NCBI RefSeq assembly: GCF_013520865.1
Contig: NZ_JACDXJ010000001.1
Coordinates: 1,583,001 to 1,647,000, forward strand
From: Microvirga mediterraneensis
GTDB taxonomy: Bacteria > Pseudomonadota > Alphaproteobacteria > Rhizobiales > Beijerinckiaceae
DNA length: 64,000 bases
Direction of reading: 5' to 3'
A program made the translations under genes and the position numbers. Of the stretch, positions 8,479 to 18,050 are shown piece by piece. Below the pieces are notes generated by a model. The model did no database searches. It was not told the DNA's origin and was given only the letters and a program-made list of their open reading frames with translations. The first letter of the stretch is position 1. Every line of letters begins with the position of its first letter.

Positions 8479-9717
8479 ATGACACCGACATTCCGCAGCG
8501 CAAAAGCCTGGCTTGCGGCTGGCGCCCTGACCCTCTCACTGGCGGCGCCGGCTTTGGCGCAGAAACCCGATCCCAAGTGGGACGCCTGGCTGCAGAAGAG
8601 CCAGCTCGGCCCTTACCAGAAGAACGAGAATTGGGACGAGGTCATCGCCAATGCAAAGAAGGAGGGAGAGGTCGTTGTCTATTCCTCCACCGGAACGATG
8701 ATGAAGGTGGCCGAGGACTTCGCGAAATTCTATCCGGACATTAAGGTCAAGGCCTACGATCTCGGCTCCGAGAAGACGATCGAGAAGGTCGTTCGAGAGC
8801 ATCAGGCCGGTGTGTATGCGGCGGATGTCGTCTACTCGGGCGGAACCGAACAGATGGTGTTCGACCTGCTTCCGAACCACCGCATCGTCAACTATGTGCC
8901 GCCCTACCTGGCGGACAGGATTCCGGCCGAGCATCGAGAGCCTCTGCTGACGCATGTGATCGAGGCCTATGGCGTCTTCTACAACTCGGAGGCTTATCCG
9001 CAGCCGCCGATCAAGACGATCTGGGAACTCACCGAACCGCAATGGAAAGGCCGCTTCTCCATGAAGTCGCCGGCTGGCTCTCTCACGACGCTGATGATGC
9101 TGGCAGCCATCGTCGAGCATTCGGACGAGATGCGGAAAGCCTATGAGCAGCATTATGGAAAGAAGCTGGAACTCTCACCGGGCGTCGAGAACGCAGGCTA
9201 TGAATTCCTGCACCGGCTGATCGGGAACGACATCGTCATTTCGGACAACAGCTCGAAAATTGCGACGGCAGTCGGCCTCCGCGGCCAGGCCAAGCCCCCG
9301 ATGGCGTTCTCGGTCATCCACTATCTTACGAAGAACCAGAGCGATAATTACGCGAATGCGATTCCCTACGACCTGACGCCTTCGGCCCTGTTCTCCTATC
9401 CGACCTATGTGGCGGTCGCCGGACAGGCGCCGCATCCGAATGCTGCGAAGCTTTTCGTGGCGTTCCTGATGGGCAGCAAGGACTTGAACAGCACATCGGA
9501 ACTGAAAGCACCGTTCCGTTCCGGTCCGTCCCTGGACCTCCTGCAGGGCATGGCCGCCTTCTATCAGGTCGGCACCTTCTCGCCACGCACCGACGTTCCG
9601 CCGCCGCCCTACAGCGAGATGTGGCCCAAGGCCCGGAAGCTGACGGCGTCGCCTGAGTTTGTGAAGGACAACATCGCGAAGATCAGCGACTTCTGGATGG
9701 CCGAGACGAGCCGCTAA
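8479..9717 (+). CDS. ABC transporter substrate-binding protein (Fe/AfuA-like family)
   Basis: This is a periplasmic binding protein of 412 residues. A signal peptide covers about residues 1-28 (hydrophobic core LAAGALTLSLAAPALAQ, cleavage after ALA). The mature part has the fold markers of the iron-type binding protein cluster (VVVYSSTGTMMKVAEDFAKFYP, YGVFYNSEAYPQPPIKTIWEL, RFSMKSPAGS). The tyrosine-rich iron ligand signature of FbpA is not evident, so the ligand need not be iron. A strong ribosome site, AAGGAGGA, lies 8 nt before the ATG, fitting high expression. It sits between permease and ATPase genes. Confidence 0.88.
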   Translation: MTPTFRSAKAWLAAGALTLSLAAPALAQKPDPKWDAWLQKSQLGPYQKNENWDEVIANAKKEGEVVVYSSTGTMMKVAEDFAKFYPDIKVKAYDLGSEKTIEKVVREHQAGVYAADVVYSGGTEQMVFDLLPNHRIVNYVPPYLADRIPAEHREPLLTHVIEAYGVFYNSEAYPQPPIKTIWELTEPQWKGRFSMKSPAGSLTTLMMLAAIVEHSDEMRKAYEQHYGKKLELSPGVENAGYEFLHRLIGNDIVISDNSSKIATAVGLRGQAKPPMAFSVIHYLTKNQSDNYANAIPYDLTPSALFSYPTYVAVAGQAPHPNAAKLFVAFLMGSKDLNSTSELKAPFRSGPSLDLLQGMAAFYQVGTFSPRTDVPPPPYSEMWPKARKLTASPEFVKDNIAKISDFWMAETSR

Positions 9718-9752
9718 TCCGACCCGAATGGCTTCCGCACGAGAGAGTGCCC

Positions 9753-10880
9753 ATGTCTGAAATCACCCTCAGAAGCATCACCAAGTCGTACGGAAGCCAT
9801 CTGGCCCTTCCGAGTCTCGACCTCGACATCCCAAAGGGAAGCTTCGTGACCCTCCTCGGTCCGTCGGGCTGCGGCAAGACCACGACCCTGCGCGTCATCG
9901 CCGGCCTCGAGCAGGCGACCACCGGAGAGGTCGTGCTCGGTGGAAAGACGGTTTATTCCAGCGGGACAGGTGTCTTCGTCCCGCCTGAACGGCGCGGCCT
10001 CGGGTTCATTTTCCAAAGCTATGCGCTTTGGCCCAACATGAAGGTCGACCGGAACATCACCCTGGCGCTCTCGGAGGCGAAGAAGCCGGCGCAGGTGATC
10101 GAGGAGCGGCTTGCCGAAGCCCTCGCGAAAGTCCAGTTGACAGGGCTCGCCGACCGCTACCCATCCGAGCTATCGGGCGGTCAACAGCAGCGCGTCGCCG
10201 TAGCCCGCCTGATCGCCGCCCGAAACTCGATCCTGCTCATGGACGAGCCTCTGTCGAACCTCGACGCGAAGCTCAGGACGGAGATGCGGACCGAGCTGAA
10301 GCGCATGCACCGCGAGCTGCAGGCGACCACGGTCTATGTCACGCACGATCAGGTCGAGGCGCTCACCATGTCGGATATCGTCGTGGTGATGAAGGACGGC
10401 GTCATCCAGCAGCAGGGATCGCCTTACGAGATCTATCATAACCCCGCCAATCTCTTCGTCGCCGAGTTCATCGGCGATCCCAGGATCAATCTTTTCGATG
10501 GAGTTCTGAGTAGGAGCGGGAGCGAACGCGTCATGCGCTTCGAGGACAGCGTCATTTCCGTTCCCGCGGGCCTGCAGCGCGGGGATGGTCCAGTGACGTT
10601 CGCGATCCGTCCCGAGAACATCACGATCGTCGAGCGGCAGGGCCCGTTCAGTCTGCCGGCGGAAGTCGACATCGTTCAGCCTACCGGATCGCAGACGATC
10701 ATTTCGCTCTCGGTCAAAGGTCACCGGGTCACGGCGCTCATCCCGCGCTTCGAGACCTCCCTGCCGAAGAAGAACATCTGGATCGAATTTCCAGCCGACC
10801 AGCTCACCTTCTTCGACAAGGGAACCGGCAATCGTGTCCCACTGGGGGCGCCCGTTCTCGGTGCATCCCATGCTGCATGA
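9753..10880 (+). CDS. ABC transporter ATP-binding protein (FbpC/PotA/UgpC-like)
   Basis: This is the ATPase that energises the transporter encoded just upstream, 375 residues. Walker A is GPSGCGKT at residues 37-44; the signature [14 protein letters not shown], Walker B LLMDEP and a D-loop with SNLDAK follow. A C-terminal TOBE-like region (about residues 240-375) includes FAIRPENI. The ATG at 9753 has a GAGAGAG ribosome site; a GTG two codons earlier is less likely. Its stop overlaps or abuts the next gene, showing one operon. Confidence 0.92.
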   Translation: MSEITLRSITKSYGSHLALPSLDLDIPKGSFVTLLGPSGCGKTTTLRVIAGLEQATTGEVVLGGKTVYSSGTGVFVPPERRGLGFIFQSYALWPNMKVDRNITLALSEAKKPAQVIEERLAEALAKVQLTGLADRYPSELSGGQQQRVAVARLIAARNSILLMDEPLSNLDAKLRTEMRTELKRMHRELQATTVYVTHDQVEALTMSDIVVVMKDGVIQQQGSPYEIYHNPANLFVAEFIGDPRINLFDGVLSRSGSERVMRFEDSVISVPAGLQRGDGPVTFAIRPENITIVERQGPFSLPAEVDIVQPTGSQTIISLSVKGHRVTALIPRFETSLPKKNIWIEFPADQLTFFDKGTGNRVPLGAPVLGASHAA

Positions 10881-10936
10881 ACGCAGACACAAGGCCCATC
10901 TGCCGCGGCAATACGTTGATGAATTTAGGATTTGAG

Positions 10937-11560
10937 ATGGCAACCCAATTCAACTTCCCCCGTCCTCCGATGAGCCTGATCGTCGACGATCTTCCGCCAT
11001 TCGGCGTCAAGCTCTATGTCGGGGACGCAAATGCGGCATCGGACCGGGAGATGCTCGAGAGCAACGACATCGCCATCGTGGTGAACTGCGCCGTCAATCT
11101 CGATATCGACTACACGGCCGGCGTAGGAGCCTCGGATATCGCGTCGCCTCATGGGCCCGTTCGGAACTACAAGCTGGGCCTCATCGACGATGCGGGCAAT
11201 CCGGACACCATGCTGCTTGCAGGCTACTACCTGCTCGACGGTGCCCTGAACCAGCAGCTGCCGGACCGCTACACCTATCCGCATCGGCGTCGCGGTAATG
11301 TCCTGCTCCACTGCCGGGGAGGCCGCAGCCGGTCCGTGATCCTCGCGGCCTTGTATATTCACATCCAGATTCCCGACCGCTTCCCAACCCTCGATTCAGC
11401 CATCGATCACCTGCGCGTCACGCGTGAACTCCACCCTGACGAATGGATGGAGACGCCGAAGCCGATGCTGATCGGGGCCGCCCGCCACGCTGCTGCGTGG
11501 ATCCAGCGGATCGAAAGCGACAAGCATCCGGTCCCGCGGGCCGTCTCCTCCAGCCGATAA
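10937..11560 (+). CDS. Dual-specificity/tyrosine phosphatase-like protein
   Basis: This is a 207-residue protein with the cysteine-phosphatase P-loop HCRGGRSRS, which fits HC(X5)R with Cys126 as nucleophile and Arg132 binding phosphate. An Asp pair in GLIDDAGN (about residues 81-88) could supply the general acid. There is no signal peptide, so it acts in the cytoplasm. An in-frame ATG at 10877 overlapping the ATPase stop is possible. I prefer 10937 because AGGA lies about 6 nt upstream. Placed between an ABC transporter and two inositol-phosphatase genes, it may hydrolyse an imported phospho-compound, including a phosphoinositide-like or inositol phosphate, rather than a protein. Confidence 0.78.
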   Translation: MATQFNFPRPPMSLIVDDLPPFGVKLYVGDANAASDREMLESNDIAIVVNCAVNLDIDYTAGVGASDIASPHGPVRNYKLGLIDDAGNPDTMLLAGYYLLDGALNQQLPDRYTYPHRRRGNVLLHCRGGRSRSVILAALYIHIQIPDRFPTLDSAIDHLRVTRELHPDEWMETPKPMLIGAARHAAAWIQRIESDKHPVPRAVSSSR

Positions 11561-11574
11561 CAGGATAGACCCTT

Positions 11575-12423
11575 ATGGCCTTCTCGAACATTGCCAGGGC
11601 TTCGGATGCCGTTTCTTTGCCTGTGGCGGAGAAAGCCGATCTCAGGTTCTCCGTCGCATGCGCGATCGCGCGCGAGGCGGGGGCCTTGGCTCGCCGCCGT
11701 TTCAATGGGCGTCCCGGTACCGCCGGGATCAATCTCAAGGGCCATCAGGACTACCTCTCGGCTGTCGACGCAGAGGTCGAGGGCCTGATCCGGATGCGAA
11801 TGCTGGAGAGCTTTCCTGAGGACTCCTTCTTCGGCGAGGAGGGAGGGGGATCGTTCGACAGCGATGTCTGGGTGGTGGATCCCATCGACGGCACGGCGAA
11901 CTTCGTGCGCGGGATCTCGCAGTTCTGCATCTCCATTGCCTATGTCCAGAATGGTCAGACGCAGATCGGGATCATCTATGATCCTATGCAGGACGAGTTG
12001 TTCGCGGCCGAGCGTGGCCGGGGAGCAACCCTGAACGGCGAGCTCATCCGGGTCAGTGGATTGTCAGATATGCAATCGGCGACGATCGAGGCGGGCTGGT
12101 CGACCCGCCTGCCGCTCAGTCGATATGTCGAGCTTGTAGACAGGATCCTGACGGATGGCGCCGGCGTCCGGCGCGGCGGCTCGGGCGCGCTCGCTCTTGC
12201 TTACGTGGCGGCCGGCCGGATCGACGGCTACTGCGAACTGCACATGAATTCCTGGGATGCCTTGGCCGGGCTGCTGCTGATTGAGGAAGCCGGAGGCTGG
12301 GTGAACGATTTCCTGGCCAATTCCGGACTGTGCGACGGCAACGTCGTGCTCGGCTGCACATCGGGTCTGAAGATCCCTCTCGTCCAAGCGATGGGAATGG
12401 ACCGACCGAATTCGACCCCTTGA
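11575..12423 (+). CDS. Inositol monophosphatase family protein (first copy)
   Basis: This is a 282-residue Mg-dependent phosphatase of the IMPase/FBPase/CysQ superfamily. It has the metal-binding motifs GEEGG (Glu88, Glu89), DPIDGT (Asp102, Asp105) and, near the C-terminus, NSWDALAGLLLIEEAGG. It probably removes phosphate from inositol phosphate or another small phosphate monoester in the cytoplasm. It follows the phosphatase-like gene by 14 nt and precedes a second IMPase-family gene. Specificity within the superfamily (inositol-P, 3'-phosphoadenosine, histidinol-P) cannot be read from the motifs alone. Confidence 0.9.
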   Translation: MAFSNIARASDAVSLPVAEKADLRFSVACAIAREAGALARRRFNGRPGTAGINLKGHQDYLSAVDAEVEGLIRMRMLESFPEDSFFGEEGGGSFDSDVWVVDPIDGTANFVRGISQFCISIAYVQNGQTQIGIIYDPMQDELFAAERGRGATLNGELIRVSGLSDMQSATIEAGWSTRLPLSRYVELVDRILTDGAGVRRGGSGALALAYVAAGRIDGYCELHMNSWDALAGLLLIEEAGGWVNDFLANSGLCDGNVVLGCTSGLKIPLVQAMGMDRPNSTP

Positions 12424-12500
12424 TCCTGGATGGCGACGACCCGATCCCGCCCGCCAAACGCAGACTCGGCTCTTCCCGAGATATATGAAAGCGCGTCCCG

Positions 12501-13340
12501 ATGCCGTTCTCGACCCATGATGCCGAAGCCGTGGATCAGCTTCTCCGCGACGTCGCAAGGCTCGAGATCATGCCCCGCTTCCGCAATCTGGCAGCCCACG
12601 AGGTTCGGCAGAAATCCTCTGCCATGGACCTCGTAACGGATGCCGACGAGGCTGCCGAACGAATGATCAGCCGCGGGCTGCGGCGAATCTTTCCCCAGGC
12701 TGTCATGATCGGCGAGGAGGCCACGGAGAGCGACCCGTCCCTGCTGAACAGGCTGGCGGATGCGGAACTTGCCTTCCTGATCGATCCGGTGGACGGCACC
12801 AAGAATTTCGCCTCGGGTCTTCCCTTGTTCGGAGTGATGGTGGCAGCCGTGATGCGAGGGAACATCGTCGCCGGTTGGATCCATGATCCGGTCGGGGACG
12901 ACACCGCGACAGCCGTTCGCGGGGAGGGAGCATGGATCCGGCGCTCCGGCAAGCGCGTCGACCTTCGCGTCGCGGCTCCGGTTCCCGTCCGGGACATGTC
13001 GGGCTGCGCGTCCTGGAACCATATGCAGGAACCCATGCGATCGACCGTAGCGGCGAACCTGACGGGTTTCGGAGCCGTCGCGTCCTATCGCTGCGCGGCA
13101 CACGAGTACCGCATGGCAGCCGCCGGACATTACCACTTCCTTGTTCACTCGAAACTGATGCCGTGGGACCATGCGGCCGGCTGGCTTCTCCATCGTGAGG
13201 CCGGCGGATATTCCGCACGGTTCGACGGATCGCCGTATGACCCGACCCGCCATACAGGTGGCATCATCTGTGCCCCCGATGCGGACAGCTGGAGGACGAT
13301 TCAGGAGGCGCTGTTCTGGCGGCCCGTCGTCGCCGGCTAG
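12501..13340 (+). CDS. Inositol monophosphatase family protein (second copy)
   Basis: This is a 279-residue paralogue of the same superfamily with the full metal set: TDADE (Asp47), GEEA (Glu72, Glu73), DPVDGT (Asp95, Asp98) and PWDHAAGWLLHREAGG near the C-terminus. It differs clearly from the preceding copy, so the two probably act on different positions or substrates rather than being a recent duplication. It is the last gene of the LacI-linked operon; a terminator-like hairpin begins immediately after its stop. Confidence 0.9.
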   Translation: MPFSTHDAEAVDQLLRDVARLEIMPRFRNLAAHEVRQKSSAMDLVTDADEAAERMISRGLRRIFPQAVMIGEEATESDPSLLNRLADAELAFLIDPVDGTKNFASGLPLFGVMVAAVMRGNIVAGWIHDPVGDDTATAVRGEGAWIRRSGKRVDLRVAAPVPVRDMSGCASWNHMQEPMRSTVAANLTGFGAVASYRCAAHEYRMAAAGHYHFLVHSKLMPWDHAAGWLLHREAGGYSARFDGSPYDPTRHTGGIICAPDADSWRTIQEALFWRPVVAG

Positions 13341-13364
13341 GCCGAATGACGTATTCGGCTTTCT
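13341..13364 (+). terminator. Rho-independent terminator after the LacI-linked operon
   Basis: GCCGAAT and ATTCGGC form a perfect 7-bp stem with a 5-nt loop, followed by TTTCT. It starts directly after the stop of the second IMPase gene and separates that operon from the sensory gene at 13436. Confidence 0.7.
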
Positions 13365-13435
13365 GAAGAATGACTTGATCGGCCGGTCGGTCTCGGGCCT
13401 ATGATGCAGCCCGACACTGGCCGCTTCACCTGTTC

Positions 13436-14803
13436 ATGCTTCGCACAATTCTCATCTGTCTGGCTGTATTGCTCGCCCATGCGGCCCCTACTGCGGCGAC
13501 GGCCGTTGCGGCTGAGAAGGTGCGCGTCCTGACGTCTTTTCCGCCGCAGGTTCTCGAATTGTTCCAGGGTGCCTTCCAGGCCCGCTACCCCGCGATCTCC
13601 CTCGAATTCGTGCAGCGCAAGACGACGACGGCGATCGCCGATATCTCCGGCGGGAGGCACAGGGCCGACATCTTCTGGGCGTCGGCGCCGGATGCCTTCG
13701 AGATCCTGAAGCGGGCGGGACGGCTGGCCGTGCTGAAGCCCCGTTCCACGGGAGCGCCGGACCTCATCGCCGGTTATCCGGTGAACGATCCTGACCTGAC
13801 TTATCTCGGCTTCGCCCTGTCGGGCTATGGGTTCGTGTACAATCCCGATTATGTCGAGCGGCGAGGACTGCCGGTCCCCAGACGCTGGAGTGATCTCGCC
13901 GCGCCCATCTATGCCGGGCACATCGGCATCAGCTCCCCGTCGCGCTCGGGCACGATGCATCTCATGGTCGAGGCCATTCTTCAGGGCTACGGGTGGGATC
14001 GCGGGTGGGCCATGTGGTCCGAGATCGGCGGCAATCTCGCGACCGTGACCGCGCGCAGCTTCGGCGTCTCTGCAGGAGTTGCCCGTGGACGGTTCGGGAT
14101 TGGTCCCTCGATCGACTTCCTCGCGAACCCGGAAGGTATGCCGAAGGGATCGACAAGGTTCGCTCTCCCGGAGGAGACGCTGTTCGTGCCCGCCAGCATC
14201 GCGATCCTGACGGATGCGGCCAATCGGAGCGGGGCCGAGCGCTTCGTCGATTTCGTTCTGTCGCCCGAAGGCCAAGCTCTGCTGCTCAATCCCACGGTCG
14301 CGCGGCTGCCGATCTCTCCCGCCGCCTATCCGGCCGACGGGGCAGCGGACGGGAATCCCTTCCGACAGACCGGCTTGTTCGCCAGGGGGCTGTTCGACGC
14401 GGGCCTCTCGGCCGCACGCTACGAGCTGGTCAATATCATCTTCGACGAGATGTTGACCTTCCGGAGATCCGAGTTGGGACGGTTGTGGCGGTCCGTGCGC
14501 TCACTGGAGGCGTCCTTATCGGAACGGTCGGATGCGGAATTGGCTAGGCTCGTGAGTGAGGCACGCGGTGCCCTGACCCGCCCGCCTCTGAACGGCGCCG
14601 AGGCCATGGAGCTGGAGCGCTGGAGAGACCTCGTGCGTGTGCGGCGGGGGCTTCCCACGCCCGAACCCCAGGCCCGGCTCGAAGCGCGCATCAAGGCGCG
14701 GATCGACGACAACATGCGTGTGGCGACACGCGCCCTGGCTGCTGCGTCCGCGAGAATGGACAGTGCCGGCTGGGATGCGACCCCGGAGGCTGCGCGGCCA
14801 TGA
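13436..14803 (+). CDS. PgtC-like periplasmic sensory binding protein
   Basis: This is a 455-residue exported binding protein: a signal peptide over about residues 1-26, then a binding fold starting VRVLTSFPPQVLELF. It shares the blocks WASAPDAFE and SRSGTMHL...ILQGYGWDRGW with the transporter binding protein at 18251. Its stop overlaps the kinase start, and the kinase and activator genes follow, which is the arrangement of Salmonella PgtC-PgtB-PgtA, where PgtC helps sense phosphoglycerate. I therefore infer a sensory role rather than transport. The C-terminal 100 residues are Arg/Ala-rich and helical in look. The ATG at 13436 has a weak ribosome site. Confidence 0.82.
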   Translation: MLRTILICLAVLLAHAAPTAATAVAAEKVRVLTSFPPQVLELFQGAFQARYPAISLEFVQRKTTTAIADISGGRHRADIFWASAPDAFEILKRAGRLAVLKPRSTGAPDLIAGYPVNDPDLTYLGFALSGYGFVYNPDYVERRGLPVPRRWSDLAAPIYAGHIGISSPSRSGTMHLMVEAILQGYGWDRGWAMWSEIGGNLATVTARSFGVSAGVARGRFGIGPSIDFLANPEGMPKGSTRFALPEETLFVPASIAILTDAANRSGAERFVDFVLSPEGQALLLNPTVARLPISPAAYPADGAADGNPFRQTGLFARGLFDAGLSAARYELVNIIFDEMLTFRRSELGRLWRSVRSLEASLSERSDAELARLVSEARGALTRPPLNGAEAMELERWRDLVRVRRGLPTPEPQARLEARIKARIDDNMRVATRALAAASARMDSAGWDATPEAARP

Positions 14804-16704
14804 TCCGGCGGACGCGGCTCGGAATCGGTGGACGCCTCATTATCGCCTTTCTCGGCGTGGGCGGGCTCGCGGTCGGTGCCTGCATCGTGGGCTGGCTGTC
14901 TTATGCTCGCCTCAGCGAGGAGTTGAATTCCGTCGCGACGGCCCATCTCCCGGCACTCGCATTCTCCGCGCGCCTCGCGGAGGCAGGTGCGAACGTGATC
15001 GCCAGCACTCCCGATCTTGCGGTGGCGGAGCGGCGCGAAGCCTATGACCGCATTCGCCAGACGCTCGTCGAACGTCTGGCCGTGCTCCGGTCGGTCCTCA
15101 ACGAGCGTAATGACGAGCACTCCCTCTCGCCTGCGCTTCTTGTGGTAACGGAGGGAATCGAAGCCAACCTCAAATCCATCGACCAGATCGCCGACCGGCG
15201 CTTCCCCCTGCACGAGCGCTCGCGGGAAATCGGGGAGGAGCTGCGATGGCTGCAGGCCGACCTGATCGAGGAGATCGAGCCGCTGATCGATGACGCTCGG
15301 TTCAACATGGAGACTGCCATCGGCAGGGCCGCGCCGGGTGAGGCAGCCGAGGCCGGCCGCCGGACGCTGCTGGAAGAGAGCCGCAAGAGCGAAGCTCTCC
15401 TGACCATCAATGCCCATGCCAACCTGATCGTGGGACTGCTGGGGCGGCTTGGTACCGTGCCGACGGTCGAGGATCTCCAGGAGACGAGCAACTTTCTCGG
15501 TGAGATGACGGATCAGCTCGACCTGGAGACCAAGGCGCTCGCCAGCTGGACGGATACGATCACGATCAGTCAGATGGCCGCGCGCCTGCTGGCCGTTTCC
15601 GACCCGGCATCAGGCCTTGCGGCCGTTAAGCGGGCCGAGCTCGCGGCCATTGCTGACGCGCAGGCGCTTCTCGCCGGGAACCGGCGTCTCGTGACCCAGC
15701 TCGGCACACTCGTGTCGCAGGAGGTCAGTCGCACGGAAGCGATTGCACGCAGGGCCGCGGAACGCTCCGCCGACGCCATCGTGATCGGACGAAATCTCCT
15801 TCTGGCAATCGCCGTCGTGTCATTGGCCATCACAAGCGCAATCGGCTGGTTCTATGTCCGCCGGAATCTCGTCTCTCGCCTCCAGGGGCTGACGCTGGCC
15901 GCGACGACCATTGCGAGCGGTCCCACGATGCCGGTCCTTCCCCCTCCCACCAACGACGAACTTGGCGATCTCGCCCGGGCCCTCGCGGTCTTCCGGCAGA
16001 CTCGAGACGATCTGGTCCAGGCTGCCAAGCTGGCGGCGCTCGGCCAAATGGCTGCGGGCATCAGCCACGAGCTCAATCAGCCCCTCGCGGCGATCCGCTC
16101 GCACGCTTATAACGGTGCCGTGCTGCTCCAGCGCGGCCGCACGGAGGAGGCGAGGGCGAGCCTGGACCGGATCCAGGGCCTGACGGCCCGCATGGCCGAG
16201 CTGATCAAGCATCTCAAGCGTTTCGCCCGTCGCCCGGCCACGAGTCTCGAAGCTGTCGATCTCCAGGCGGTGGTCCAAGGAGCGCTGAGCCTGTTCGAGC
16301 AGCGCATCGACGAGGAGAAGGTCGCAGTGCGGATGATCTTTCCCGACATTCCTCTGTCGGTTCTGGCCGAGGAAGTCAGGCTGGAGCAGGTGGTCGTCAA
16401 TCTGATCTCGAATGCGCTCGATGTCCTGGGCGGACAGGCGGACCGGCGCATCGAGATCAGCGCCGAAGCCCGGGGAGGGCGTGTTCACCTGGCCGTAACC
16501 GATAACGGGTCAGGCATCGCGGATCAGCACCGCGCCGCCATCTTTGACCCGTTCTTTACCACCAAGCCAGCAGGCCTGGGGCTCGGCCTCGGGCTCTCGA
16601 TGTCGTACAACATCGTCAAAGATTTCGGAGGAGACTTGATCTTGGCGAGGACAGGGCCGACGGGAACGACCTTTGCGATCCATCTGGCGGCGAGCAGATC
16701 ATGA
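14800..16704 (+). CDS. Sensor histidine kinase (PgtB/DctB-like)
   Basis: This is a 634-residue membrane kinase. It has TM1 at about residues 11-34, a large mostly helical periplasmic region to about 325, TM2 at about 328-352, a HAMP region, then a kinase core. His423 in GISHELNQPLAAI is the phosphorylation site; the N box (NLISNALDVL), the G1 box (DNGSGIAD) and a glycine-rich GLGLGLGLS lid follow. The kinase core is of the DctB/PgtB class that partners NtrC-type regulators. Its start overlaps the binding-protein stop and its stop overlaps the regulator start (ATGA in both cases), so the three proteins are translationally coupled. Confidence 0.9.
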   Translation: MIRRTRLGIGGRLIIAFLGVGGLAVGACIVGWLSYARLSEELNSVATAHLPALAFSARLAEAGANVIASTPDLAVAERREAYDRIRQTLVERLAVLRSVLNERNDEHSLSPALLVVTEGIEANLKSIDQIADRRFPLHERSREIGEELRWLQADLIEEIEPLIDDARFNMETAIGRAAPGEAAEAGRRTLLEESRKSEALLTINAHANLIVGLLGRLGTVPTVEDLQETSNFLGEMTDQLDLETKALASWTDTITISQMAARLLAVSDPASGLAAVKRAELAAIADAQALLAGNRRLVTQLGTLVSQEVSRTEAIARRAAERSADAIVIGRNLLLAIAVVSLAITSAIGWFYVRRNLVSRLQGLTLAATTIASGPTMPVLPPPTNDELGDLARALAVFRQTRDDLVQAAKLAALGQMAAGISHELNQPLAAIRSHAYNGAVLLQRGRTEEARASLDRIQGLTARMAELIKHLKRFARRPATSLEAVDLQAVVQGALSLFEQRIDEEKVAVRMIFPDIPLSVLAEEVRLEQVVVNLISNALDVLGGQADRRIEISAEARGGRVHLAVTDNGSGIADQHRAAIFDPFFTTKPAGLGLGLGLSMSYNIVKDFGGDLILARTGPTGTTFAIHLAASRS

Positions 16705-18050
16705 ATGCGGAGTCTAAGGTCGTCCTGGTGGACGACGATCAGGAAGTCCTCGACGCTTACCGGCAGACGCTGGAGCTCGATGGGTTCGAGGTTACGGCCG
16801 TCGGCTCGGCCGAGGCCGGGCTTGCGCTCCTGTCGCCCGATAGTCCCGCCGTCATCGTGAGCGACGTCCGGATGCCGGGGCTCGACGGCTTCGGGCTTCT
16901 CGATGCGGTCCGTTCAGTCGATTCCGAGATCCCGGTCGTCCTCGTGACCGGTCATGGCGACGTGCCGATGGCCATCAAGGCGGTTCGAGCCGGAGCCTGG
17001 GATTTCATCGAGAAACCGGCCGATCCGGTGAGGCTCGTCGAGACGATCAGACGCGCCCTTGCGCACCGGAGCCTCATTCTCGAGAACCGGTCCCTCAGGG
17101 CAGGGGGGGGCGATCACGATTCCATCGCGGGCCGGCTCATCGGCCGCTCCGGCGCCATCGAGCGGCTGCGGCGCAATCTCCGGACCCTCGCGGATGCCGA
17201 GGCCGACGTGCTCCTCCTCGGAGAGACCGGCACGGGAAAGGAGGTCGCCGCCCGCGCCCTCCACGATTTCGGACGGCGTCGGAATGGGCGGTTCGTGGCG
17301 GTCAATTGCGGTGCGATGCCGGAGACCATGATCGAGAGTGAGCTCTTCGGTCACGAGCCAGGCGCCTTCACGGGAGCCCGCGAGCGACGGATCGGCAAGA
17401 TCGAACATGCGAGCGGTGGCACGCTCTTTCTCGACGAAATCGAGTCCATGCCCATGACGGCGCAGATCCGGCTGCTGCGGGTGCTTCAGGAGCGCACCAT
17501 CGAGCGGCTCGGGTCGAACAAGGAAATTCCCGTCGATATCCGTGTCATCGCGGCCACCAAGGCTGATCTCACCGAACTCGCCGGCAAAGGCGCGTTCCGC
17601 GAGGATCTGGTCTATCGGCTCAATGTCGTCACGGTTCGTCTCCCTCCTGTCCGCGAGCGGCGGGAAGACGTGCCGATGCTCTTCACCCATTTCCTCCACC
17701 TCGCGGCCGCCCGGCAGGCGAGGGCGGCGCCGGCGCTCGGACCATCGTTCCTTGCAAGGATCCAGCAGCAGGAATGGCCAGGCAACGTGCGCGAGCTGCG
17801 CAACGCGGCCGAGCGTTATCTTCTCGGCCTCGACGAGGACGAGCCGCCTCACGCGGATCTGAACTTTCATGGCGCACCGACCCTGGAGCGGCAGATGGAG
17901 ATCGCAGAGCGCCGCGTGATCGAGGAAACACTCGTGCGCTTCGGCGGGCGCATCGGCGCCACTGCGGAGGCGCTCGGGATCACGCGCAAGACCCTCTACC
18001 TGAAAATGAAGAAATACGATCTCGGGCGGACGGGAGAGGTCGAGGCCTGA
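16701..18050 (+). CDS. NtrC-family sigma54-dependent response regulator (PgtA/DctD-like)
   Basis: This is a 449-residue activator with three domains. The receiver has phospho-acceptor Asp55 in VSDVRMPG. The AAA+ domain has Walker A GETGTGKE at 174-181, the sigma54-contact loop GAFTGA at 221-226 and Walker B TLFLDE at 241-246. A Fis-type HTH ends the protein (ATAEALGITRKTLYLKMKKY). The intact GAFTGA loop predicts activation of sigma54 RNA polymerase, and a consensus -24/-12 promoter lies only 120 bp downstream of its stop. It is the cognate partner of the kinase encoded upstream. Confidence 0.93.
   Translation: MNAESKVVLVDDDQEVLDAYRQTLELDGFEVTAVGSAEAGLALLSPDSPAVIVSDVRMPGLDGFGLLDAVRSVDSEIPVVLVTGHGDVPMAIKAVRAGAWDFIEKPADPVRLVETIRRALAHRSLILENRSLRAGGGDHDSIAGRLIGRSGAIERLRRNLRTLADAEADVLLLGETGTGKEVAARALHDFGRRRNGRFVAVNCGAMPETMIESELFGHEPGAFTGARERRIGKIEHASGGTLFLDEIESMPMTAQIRLLRVLQERTIERLGSNKEIPVDIRVIAATKADLTELAGKGAFREDLVYRLNVVTVRLPPVRERREDVPMLFTHFLHLAAARQARAAPALGPSFLARIQQQEWPGNVRELRNAAERYLLGLDEDEPPHADLNFHGAPTLERQMEIAERRVIEETLVRFGGRIGATAEALGITRKTLYLKMKKYDLGRTGEVEA

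Noticed and set aside
6596..10880. Calling the LacI-linked transporter an Fe(III) importer
   Set aside because: Only the permease/ATPase family supports it; three phosphatase-family genes in the operon and LacI control point to an organic phosphate.
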